A stretch of 28,858 nt of DNA, from NCBI GenBank assembly GCA_051891855.1, contig JBJFFP010000071.1:1-28858 (forward strand), given 5' to 3'. This DNA is from SFDP01 sp051891855 (GTDB lineage: Bacteria; Bacillota; Clostridia; Lachnospirales; Lachnospiraceae). A program made the position numbers and the translations under genes. This document shows positions 14,718 to 21,092 of the stretch, one piece after another; position 1 is the stretch's first letter, and each line of letters begins with the position of its first letter. The notes beneath the pieces were generated by a model, which was not told the origin of the DNA, ran no database searches, and was given only the letters and a program-made list of their open reading frames with translations.

Positions 14718-14757
14718 TTACGCGAAACCAGTTCGGATAGGGCATGGTTTCGGGTAA
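14718..14757 (+). other. Intercistronic hairpin before the aldolase gene
   Basis: TTAC-G-CGAAACCA (14718-14730) pairs with TGGTTTCG-G-GTAA (14745-14757): 12 of 13 pairs with one G-G mismatch and a 14-nt loop. It has no following T run, so it is not a classical terminator. It lies 15 nt before the aldolase ribosome binding site and could mark an mRNA processing or stability point. Confidence 0.55.
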
Positions 14758-14788
14758 TCAGGATAGATTAAGAAAAGGAGAAAGAAAC

Positions 14789-15586
14789 ATGGCACTGAAT
14801 GAGTACGAAATCAAAAAAATGATTTGTGATGTGGGGAAAAGAATCTATGATCGCAACATGGTAGCAGCCAATGACGGTAATATTTCCGTTAAGCTGAGCG
14901 ATAATGAATTTCTGTGTACTCCCACGGGAGTATCCAAGGGCTTTATGACCCCTGAATTTATCTGTAAGGTAGATGCTCAGGGCAATGTAATTCAGGCAAA
15001 TAAGGGATTTAAGCCTTCCTCCGAAATTAAGATGCATATGCGGGTATATGCAAAGAGACCGGATGTAGGAGCTGTTGTGCATGCACACCCCACCTTTGCC
15101 ACCAGCTTTGCCATTGCAGGCATCCCTTTAACCCAGCCTATTATGCCGGAAGCGGTTATTGCGTTAGGCTGTGTACCGATTGCCCCTTACGGAACTCCTT
15201 CCACCATGGAGATTCCGGATGCGGTTGAGCCTTATCTGGAGCATTTTGATGCAGTCCTTCTGGAAAGCCACGGGGCCCTTACCTGGTCCACCGATTTGAT
15301 GGCTGCATACATGAAGATGGAATCCGTAGAATTTTATGCAGAATTATTATATAAATCCAAGATGCTGGGCGGCCCCAAGGAATTTGATAAGGAGCAGATT
15401 GCAAAGCTTTATGAGATCAGAAGAAAAATGGGACTCCCGGGACGCCATCCTGCTGATCTTTGCCAGAATAAGGGAAGAGAAAACTGCCATAACTGTGGTG
15501 GCGGCTGCAGCAGTCATAAATCCGATGACAGTCAGGAACTGGTAGCGGCAATTACCAAAAAAGTTTTGGAGCAGTTAAGTAAATAA
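14789..15586 (+). CDS. fucA: L-fuculose-1-phosphate aldolase with C-terminal encapsulation peptide
   Basis: A class II (zinc) aldolase of the AraD/FucA family that splits L-fuculose-1-phosphate into DHAP and L-lactaldehyde. The 265-residue protein has the nucleotide/phosphate-side motif NDGNISVK, catalytic Glu79 in SSEIKMH, and zinc ligands His98 and His100 (VHAHP) and His161 (ESHGALTW). Past the usual core it carries a Cys/His-rich linker (CQNKGRENCHNCGGGC) and an amphipathic helix SQELVAAITKKVLEQLSK that looks like a BMC encapsulation peptide. ATG 14789 is chosen because AAAAGGAG at 14773-14780 lies 8 nt upstream. It could also accept rhamnulose-1-phosphate. Its stop overlaps the next ATG by one base. 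Confidence 0.92.
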   Translation: MALNEYEIKKMICDVGKRIYDRNMVAANDGNISVKLSDNEFLCTPTGVSKGFMTPEFICKVDAQGNVIQANKGFKPSSEIKMHMRVYAKRPDVGAVVHAHPTFATSFAIAGIPLTQPIMPEAVIALGCVPIAPYGTPSTMEIPDAVEPYLEHFDAVLLESHGALTWSTDLMAAYMKMESVEFYAELLYKSKMLGGPKEFDKEQIAKLYEIRRKMGLPGRHPADLCQNKGRENCHNCGGGCSSHKSDDSQELVAAITKKVLEQLSK

Positions 15587-16068
15587 TGATTAAGGAAAAC
15601 AGACTGGAAGAAGCAGTGAAGAATCTGGTGGGGCAGGCCATTGTGAAAGAGGTTATGTCTTTGAAGCTGGCCATAAAGCTTATGGAAGCTGTAGAGGAGC
15701 AGGCAAAAGAAATGGGGCTGGCAGTTGTGATTGCCGTTTCCGATGCCTCCGGCAGACCTGTAGCCGTACATTGTATGGATGGAGCCTACCACGGGAGCTT
15801 CGATGTGGCGGTGAACAAAGCCTATACCTCCACAGCCTTTCAGATGGCCACAAGCCGATTATCCAGACTGTGCCAGCCGGGAGGAGAGCTGTATGGACTG
15901 CAGTTTGGAAGCGGCGGCAAAATAATGATATTAGGAGGCGGAGAGCCTTTGATGGTCGGTGAGACTATGATAGGTGCATTGGCCGTATCAGGAGGCAGTG
16001 CGGCTCAGGATACTGAGCTGGCAGCCTATGGAAGAAACGTGTTAAAGGAGGTAATCAAGTGTCTGTAG
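15586..16068 (+). CDS. GlcG/HbpS/PduO-C-like protein
   Basis: A 160-residue protein of the DUF336 (GlcG/HbpS) family, the same fold as the C-terminal domain of PduO. The core has VVIAVSDASGRPVAVHCMDGA, then AYTSTAFQM, GGKIMILGGGEPL and ALAVSGGSAAQD. Related proteins bind heme or cobalamin-like ligands in some species; no cobalamin adenosyltransferase domain is present here. The first about 20 residues (RLEEAVKNLVGQAIVKEV) could be an encapsulation-like helix. It starts at the overlapping TAATG and its 3' end overlaps pduP by 10 nt, so it is tightly embedded in the operon. Its function in B12-independent microcompartments is not established. Confidence 0.82.
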   Translation: MIKENRLEEAVKNLVGQAIVKEVMSLKLAIKLMEAVEEQAKEMGLAVVIAVSDASGRPVAVHCMDGAYHGSFDVAVNKAYTSTAFQMATSRLSRLCQPGGELYGLQFGSGGKIMILGGGEPLMVGETMIGALAVSGGSAAQDTELAAYGRNVLKEVIKCL

Positions 16069-17450
16069 ATGAACGACTGGTTCAGACCATCGTACAGAGG
16101 GTTATGGCCAATATGCAGATTACCGGTGAGGTTACCGGTATGCATGGCGTATTTAAGGACATGGACGATGCCATTAATGCCTCCATTGAGGCACAGAAAA
16201 AGGTTCGGGTCATGACCTTGGATCAACGGGAAAAAATTATCTCTGTTATCCGCAAAAGGGTACATGAGAATGCTGAGCTTTTGGCAAACATGGGGGTAAA
16301 GGAAACGGGAATGGGAAATGTGGGAGACAAGATTCTCAAGCATCACCTTACTGCCGAGAAGACACCGGGGACAGAGGATATCAGTACCATTGCCTGGTCA
16401 GGAGACAGAGGACTGACGTTGGTGGAAATGGGGCCCTTCGGGGTAATCGGAGCAATCACTCCGGCGACCAACCCTTCCGAAACGGTTATCTGTAACTGTA
16501 TCGGGATGCTGGCAGGAGGAAATACAGTGGTGTTTAATCCTCATCCTAATGCCAAAAAGACTACTATTTTTACCATTAATATGATTAATGAAGCCTCTCT
16601 GGAGGCAGGCGGGCCGGATAATATTGCGGTTACCGTAGAAGAGCCTACTATGGAAAGCAGCTCTGTAATGATGAAGCATCCGTCTATCCACCTGCTGGTG
16701 GCTACCGGCGGACCGGGAGTGGTTACAGCCGTGCTTTCCTCAGGGAAGAGAGCCATCGGAGCAGGGGCAGGCAATCCTCCGGTGCTGGTGGATGAAACTG
16801 CCGACGTAAGAAAGGCGGCCCGGGACATCGTCAATGGCTGTACCTTTGATAACAATCTTCCCTGCATTGCGGAAAAGGAGATTGTGGCACTAGACTGTAT
16901 TGCTGATGAGCTGATGCACTATATGATTACGGAAAATGGCTGTTATCCTGCGGATAAGGAAGTGGTGGATAAACTGACCAATACCGTGCTTACACCTAAA
17001 GGAGCCCTCAATCGTAAATGTGTGGGCAGAAGTGCCAGAGAGCTATTGGCTATGGTGGGTGTAGATGTGGGATCAGATATCCGTTGCATTATTTTTGAAG
17101 GAGCAAAAGAGCATCCCCTGATTTCCGAGGAACTGATGATGCCCATTTTGGGAATGGTAAGAGTAAGGGATTTCCACGAGGGGGTTGAAACAGCAGTCTG
17201 GCTGGAACATGGAAACCGCCACTCGGCCCACATTCATTCCAAAAATGTAGATCATATTACCGAATATGCAAAGGCACTGGATACAGCTATTCTGGTAAAG
17301 AACGGACCCAGCTATGCAGCTTTGGGATTCGGAGGGGAAGGCTACTGTACCTTTACCATCGCTTCCCGAACGGGAGAGGGACTGACCAGTGCACAGACGT
17401 TTACAAAAAGAAGACGCTGTACCATGTCGGACAGCTTATGTATCAGATAA
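16059..17450 (+). CDS. pduP: CoA-acylating propionaldehyde dehydrogenase
   Basis: Oxidises propionaldehyde to propionyl-CoA with NAD+ inside the microcompartment. The 463-residue protein has an N-terminal encapsulation helix (VDERLVQTIVQRVMANM), a linker, then the aldehyde dehydrogenase core: FGVIGAITPATNPSET, NTVVFNPHPNAKK, and the catalytic Cys269 in NNLPCIAEKE. The start is GTG 16059, overlapping the previous gene, with AAAGGAGGT at 16044-16052 only 6 nt upstream. The same enzyme family handles acetaldehyde in Eut systems; context points to propionaldehyde. Confidence 0.94.
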   Translation: MSVDERLVQTIVQRVMANMQITGEVTGMHGVFKDMDDAINASIEAQKKVRVMTLDQREKIISVIRKRVHENAELLANMGVKETGMGNVGDKILKHHLTAEKTPGTEDISTIAWSGDRGLTLVEMGPFGVIGAITPATNPSETVICNCIGMLAGGNTVVFNPHPNAKKTTIFTINMINEASLEAGGPDNIAVTVEEPTMESSSVMMKHPSIHLLVATGGPGVVTAVLSSGKRAIGAGAGNPPVLVDETADVRKAARDIVNGCTFDNNLPCIAEKEIVALDCIADELMHYMITENGCYPADKEVVDKLTNTVLTPKGALNRKCVGRSARELLAMVGVDVGSDIRCIIFEGAKEHPLISEELMMPILGMVRVRDFHEGVETAVWLEHGNRHSAHIHSKNVDHITEYAKALDTAILVKNGPSYAALGFGGEGYCTFTIASRTGEGLTSAQTFTKRRRCTMSDSLCIR

Positions 17451-17468
17451 AAAAAGGAGGTAATGCCA

Positions 17469-18674
17469 ATGAGAGAGCAGGAACTTGAGCAGATTGTCAG
17501 ACAGGTTCTGGAGCAGATGTCCGGCGGCACGGTTAAGGCGCAGGCTGGGGCAGGCACATCCTGTGGGGCAATTCCTTCTACCGCTCATGTAGCCATGCTT
17601 ACCGGTCTGGAGAAATTTGAAGTAAAGGAATATCCCATGCCGGAAGTGGGAGATGATGATATTTTGGTGAAGGTAGAAGGATGTGGCATCTGCGGAACGG
17701 ATGCACACGAATTTAAGCGTGACCCCTTTGGACTGATTCCCGTAGCCCTGGGGCATGAGGGTACCGGTGAAATCGTTAAAATGGGTAAAAATATAAAGAA
17801 GGACAGCGCAGGTAAAGACTTAAAGGTGGGTGACAAGGTAGTTACCTGTATGATTTTTTCCGATGACCCTGAAATCACCATGTATGATTTGAATAAGCAG
17901 AATGTGGGAGCGGCAGATGTGTACGGTCTTCTTCCTGATGATGACATTCATTTAAATGGATGGTTTTCGGACTACATATTGATCCGCAAGGGTTCTACCA
18001 TATTTAATGTCAGTGATCTGGATTTGGATTCCCGTATTTTGATTGAGCCCTCAGCGGTACTGATTCATGCAGTGGAAAGGGCAAAGACCACAGGGATTTT
18101 ACGATTCAACAGCAGAGTAGTGGTGCAGGGCTGCGGCCCTATCGGTCTGATCTGTATTGCGGTACTTAGAACCATGGGCATTGAGAATATAACTGCCGTA
18201 GACGGAAATGATGCCAGACTGGATTTTGCAAAGAGACTGGGAGCAAATAAGACGGTAAGCTTTAAGGATCACAACGGAATTGAAGCGCTTACCGAAGCGG
18301 TAAAGGACTCCTTCGGCGGACATCTGGCGGACTTCGGTTTCCAATGCACCGGTAATCCTGCAGCACATGCCAATATTTATAAGTTCATCCGCAACGGAGG
18401 AGGCTTATGTGAGTTAGGCTTCTTTGTTAACGGTGGAGAGGCCAGCATCAATCCACATTTTGATTTATGTGCAAAGGAAATCACATTGGTGGGAAGCTGG
18501 GTATATACCTTAAGAGATTATGCGACTACCTTTGATTTTCTAAAGAGAGCAAAGGGAATCGGGCTTCCCATGGCAGAGTTAATTACCCACAAGTATTCTC
18601 TGAATCAGATTAATGATGCCTTAAGAAAAAATCTGGAGATGACGGGGCTTAAAATTGCCATTGTAAACGAGTAA
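17469..18674 (+). CDS. Zinc-type alcohol dehydrogenase with N-terminal encapsulation peptide
   Basis: A 402-residue medium-chain dehydrogenase of the zinc family. The N-terminal helix REQELEQIVRQVLEQMSG and a Gly/Ala linker (to about residue 38) precede the catalytic core, with Cys75 in CGICGTDAHEF and His96-Glu97 in GHEGTGE as catalytic zinc ligands, and Rossmann motif VVVQGCGPIGLICI. The four-cysteine structural-zinc lobe is not seen. It probably reduces propionaldehyde to 1-propanol, or lactaldehyde to propanediol, and recycles NAD+ inside the shell, replacing the unrelated iron-type PduQ. I chose ATG 17469 because AAAGGAGG at 17453-17460 is 8 nt away, versus 2 nt for ATG 17463. Confidence 0.9.
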   Translation: MREQELEQIVRQVLEQMSGGTVKAQAGAGTSCGAIPSTAHVAMLTGLEKFEVKEYPMPEVGDDDILVKVEGCGICGTDAHEFKRDPFGLIPVALGHEGTGEIVKMGKNIKKDSAGKDLKVGDKVVTCMIFSDDPEITMYDLNKQNVGAADVYGLLPDDDIHLNGWFSDYILIRKGSTIFNVSDLDLDSRILIEPSAVLIHAVERAKTTGILRFNSRVVVQGCGPIGLICIAVLRTMGIENITAVDGNDARLDFAKRLGANKTVSFKDHNGIEALTEAVKDSFGGHLADFGFQCTGNPAAHANIYKFIRNGGGLCELGFFVNGGEASINPHFDLCAKEITLVGSWVYTLRDYATTFDFLKRAKGIGLPMAELITHKYSLNQINDALRKNLEMTGLKIAIVNE

Positions 18675-18684
18675 GGAGCGGAAT

Positions 18685-19023
18685 ATGGATCATGGAACAA
18701 TAGGCGGCGGACAGGAAGCAGTAGGTCTGCTGGAGGTATTCGGTCTTGTCTGTGCATTTCTGGCAGCAGATGCAGGCTGTAAGGCAGGAAATGTTACTTT
18801 AGAGGTTTTTGATAAGAATAAGCCGGCCAATGCAGATGCCCTGCCTGTCCCTCTGCTGGTCACGGTAAAATTCAGAGGAAGCGTTGCCGATGTAGAGGAG
18901 GCCATGAGGGCGGCCGGAGAAGTGGCTAAAGCGCATACCGGAATCGTTTCTTATCATATTATTCCAAGACCTACAAAAGATACAGAAAAAATGCTGAAAA
19001 TCAGCGCATTAGATAAAAACTAA
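18685..19023 (+). CDS. BMC-H shell protein with an insertion in the pore-side loop
   Basis: A 112-residue shell hexamer protein. The BMC fold is recognisable from EAVGLLEVFGLVCAFLAADAGCKAGNVTL and the C-terminal VSYHIIPRP. Where PduA-type proteins have a short EKIGSGLV segment, this one has a longer stretch (FDKNKPANADALPVPLLV), about ten extra residues between the strands that border the central pore. It would still tile into facets but with a different pore surface. An AAGGAG site lies at 18673-18678, 6 nt before the start. It is the first of four consecutive BMC-H genes. Confidence 0.88.
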   Translation: MDHGTIGGGQEAVGLLEVFGLVCAFLAADAGCKAGNVTLEVFDKNKPANADALPVPLLVTVKFRGSVADVEEAMRAAGEVAKAHTGIVSYHIIPRPTKDTEKMLKISALDKN

Positions 19024-19065
19024 CCCTATAAAGTGTAAACAGTTTATTGAAGGAGGATTTTAAAC

Positions 19066-19341
19066 ATGGCACAGGAAGCATTAGGAATGGTTGAAACCAG
19101 AGGACTCACTGCAGCAATTGAGGCAGCAGATGCAATGACCAAGGCAGCAGAGGTTGTTTTAGTGGGAACAGAAAAGATTGGCTCCGGTCTGGTAACCGTA
19201 ATGGTACGGGGAGATGTTGGGGCAGTTAAGGCAGCAGTGGAAGCAGGAACCAGTGCAGCAAACAGGCTGGGTGAACTGGTTGCTACTCATGTTATTCCCA
19301 GACCCCACAATGATGTGGAGAAGATTCTTCCTAAGATTTAA
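19066..19341 (+). CDS. pduA: BMC-H shell protein, PduA/PduJ type (copy 1)
   Basis: A 91-residue canonical hexameric shell protein, matching PduA closely: ALGMVETRGLTAAIEAADAM, the pore loop KIGSGLV, VRGDVGAVKAAVEAG and the C-terminal HVIPRPHNDVEKILPK. It should form the bulk facet tiles, with a pore suited to propanediol. AGGAGG lies 8-9 nt before ATG 19066. It is very similar to the protein encoded at 19787. Whether to call it PduA or PduJ cannot be decided from sequence alone. Confidence 0.95.
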   Translation: MAQEALGMVETRGLTAAIEAADAMTKAAEVVLVGTEKIGSGLVTVMVRGDVGAVKAAVEAGTSAANRLGELVATHVIPRPHNDVEKILPKI

Positions 19342-19938
19342 GAGAAAGGAAGTGAGGGAGAACCGGCATGGGTAAGGCATATGGATTTATGGAAATCACA
19401 GGTGTTGTGGCAGCCATGGATGCGCTGGACATCATGTGTAAGGCGGCGGATGTAACCCTGGCCACCTGGGAAAGGAAGCTGGGTGGAAGGCTGGTTACCC
19501 TGGTAGTGGAGGGAGAAGTAGAGGCAGTCAGACAGTCCATTGAGGCTGCAGCGGAAAGGGCAATTAAAAAGCCTGCAGCAATCGGCATCCTTCCCAACCC
19601 TCATCCGGAGATTGTCCGGATGGTACAGTTATCAGCTAGCCGCTTTAAAGGAAAGGAGGAGCCTTCTTCTGAAAGCAAGCTGCTGGGAGAGGATCCCCCG
19701 GATTTTGTACCGAAAGATAAATAAGATTTTCAGGAATTAACAACAGTGTGTTTGGATACACCGATTTAAAAATGGAGGAAAAGAATATGGCATTAGAAGC
19801 ATTGGGAATGGTTGAAACCAGAGGTTTAGTAGCAGCAATCGAAGCGGCAGATGCAATGTGCAAGGCAGCAAATGTTACCCTGGTGGGGACAGAGAAAATC
19901 GGTTCCGGTCTGGTAACCGTAATGGTACGGGGAGATGT
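19183..19938 (+). repeat. Duplicated BMC-H genes sharing long identical DNA segments
   Basis: The two PduA/PduJ-like genes share a 35-bp identical stretch (19183-19217 and 19904-19938, around the pore-loop codons) and another 26-bp stretch near their 3' ends (beginning GCTACTCATGTTATTCCC). The intervening BMC-H gene is much more divergent. This points to a tandem duplication kept similar by selection or gene conversion. Confidence 0.8.
19368..19724 (+). CDS. BMC-H shell protein with altered pore and C-terminal tail
   Basis: A 118-residue shell protein: a BMC domain (YGFMEITGVVAAMDALDIMCK to about residue 85) followed by a charged, probably flexible tail of about 30 residues (SRFKGKEEPSSESKLLGEDP). 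The pore-loop region reads WERKLGGRLV in place of EKIGSGLV, so the pore would be lined differently and more positively charged. There is no cysteine pair for a metal centre in the tail, unlike some PduK proteins. It sits between the two PduA-like copies, 26 nt after the first. Confidence 0.9.
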   Translation: MGKAYGFMEITGVVAAMDALDIMCKAADVTLATWERKLGGRLVTLVVEGEVEAVRQSIEAAAERAIKKPAAIGILPNPHPEIVRMVQLSASRFKGKEEPSSESKLLGEDPPDFVPKDK

Positions 19939-20065
19939 GGGAGCAGTGAAATCTTCCGTAGAAGCGGGAGCAAACAGTGCCTCATCCCTGGGTGAGCTGG
20001 TGGCTACTCATGTTATTCCCAGACCCCATAACGATGTAGAAATGATTTTGCCTAAGGTAAAATAG
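19787..20065 (+). CDS. pduJ: BMC-H shell protein, PduA/PduJ type (copy 2)
   Basis: A 92-residue canonical hexameric shell protein, near-identical to the one at 19066 across ALGMVETRGL, EKIGSGLVTVMVRGDVGAVK and HVIPRPHNDVE. It differs mainly at surface positions (for example CKAANVT for TKAAEVV). ATG 19787 is chosen over an upstream in-frame ATG (19748) because GGAGG at 19774-19778 lies 8 nt before it and the family begins exactly there. The pduA/pduJ labels for the two copies are interchangeable. Confidence 0.94.
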   Translation: MALEALGMVETRGLVAAIEAADAMCKAANVTLVGTEKIGSGLVTVMVRGDVGAVKSSVEAGANSASSLGELVATHVIPRPHNDVEMILPKVK

Positions 20066-20107
20066 AAAAACGATCCGGGGCAGCGTGTCTGCCGAAGGAG
20101 GTAGAAG

Positions 20108-20752
20108 TTGAATAGGGATCAGAATGTAGAGGCGATTACCAGAATGGTTCTGGAAGCTCTGGAAGCCGCTAGAGAAGAAAAGCCTGTGGTAAAGGTTCCC
20201 GTAGGGGTTTCTGCCAGACACATCCACCTGACTCAGCAGGACGTGGAAAAGCTGTTTGGAGAAGGGTATCAGCTGACGAAAAAAAGTGATCTTATGGGAG
20301 GCCAGTTTGCTTCCAATGAACAGTGTACCATCGTGGGGTTGAAGCTTAGAGCTATCGAAAATGTTCGTATTCTGGGACCTGTCAGAAGCAGGTCTCAGGT
20401 AGAAATTTCTGCTACCGATGCCCGTACGCTGGGGATAAAAGCACCTATCAGACAGTCCGGAGATACAGCCGGAAGTGCCCCTGTTGCCCTGGTGGGACCT
20501 AAAGGTGCAATTTATTTGGAAGAGGGCTGTATCGTAGCGGCCAGACATATCCATATGCCATCCTCAGATGCCGATGCCGCAGGATTGAAGGACGGAGACA
20601 TGGTTTCCGTGCGCATGGGAAATGAAAGAGGGGCAGTATTGGAACAGGTGAAGATTCGTGTAGATGAGTCCTTCACTTTGGAAATGCATATTGACACGGA
20701 TGAGGCTAATGCCTGCCAGGTAAAACAGGGAGATTTGGCCATAATTCTTTAG
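20108..20752 (+). CDS. pduL: Phosphate propanoyltransferase
   Basis: Converts propionyl-CoA and phosphate to propionyl-phosphate and recycles CoA inside the microcompartment. The 214-residue protein begins with an encapsulation-type helix (NVEAITRMVLEALEAA), then the two PduL barrel domains, each with its HIH motif: SARHIHLT (His38, His40) and AARHIHMP, the second set belonging to the zinc centre. RSRSQVEISATDARTLG is a typical internal block. The start is TTG 20108 with AAGGAGGT at 20095-20102, 5 nt upstream; no ATG lies before the conserved helix. The acyl-phosphate kinase needed to make ATP is not in this window. Confidence 0.94.
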   Translation: MNRDQNVEAITRMVLEALEAAREEKPVVKVPVGVSARHIHLTQQDVEKLFGEGYQLTKKSDLMGGQFASNEQCTIVGLKLRAIENVRILGPVRSRSQVEISATDARTLGIKAPIRQSGDTAGSAPVALVGPKGAIYLEEGCIVAARHIHMPSSDADAAGLKDGDMVSVRMGNERGAVLEQVKIRVDESFTLEMHIDTDEANACQVKQGDLAIIL

Positions 20753-20821
20753 AGGATAATTGGAACGGTATGAGCCGGAAGCAGGAAAAAGAGCGTGTCA
20801 GCGCTTGGGAATGGAGAAACT

Positions 20822-21091
20822 ATGATCGTCGGAAAAGTTGTGGGAAGTCTGTTTTCCACCAGAAAAAGTGAAAAACTGGTGGGTAATAAATTCATGATTG
20901 TTGAACCGGTAAAGGAAATGTATTCCAAAGGCAATCGTCTGGTGGCTATTGATATTATCGGGGCAGGAATCGGAGAATATGTGCTGGTAGCCGAGGGGAG
21001 TGCGGCAAGAATCGGCTGCGACATGAGTGATGCCCCCGTAGATGCGGCTATCGTAGGTATTGTGGATGAAGGCCAGGATTGGAACAAGTAG
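20822..21091 (+). CDS. pduN: BMC-P pentameric vertex protein (EutN/CcmL family)
   Basis: An 89-residue protein that would form pentamers capping the shell vertices. It shows the family opening MIVGKVVGSLFSTRKSE, then GNKFMIVEP, VAIDIIGAGIGEYVLVAEGSAAR and a C-terminal AIVGIVDE strand. ATG 20822 is preferred over an in-frame GTG at 20795 because the family starts at this Met and GGAG at 20813-20816 is 5 nt upstream. It is the only pentamer gene in the window, which suffices because few copies are needed per shell. Confidence 0.93.
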   Translation: MIVGKVVGSLFSTRKSEKLVGNKFMIVEPVKEMYSKGNRLVAIDIIGAGIGEYVLVAEGSAARIGCDMSDAPVDAAIVGIVDEGQDWNK

Positions 21092-21092
21092 T

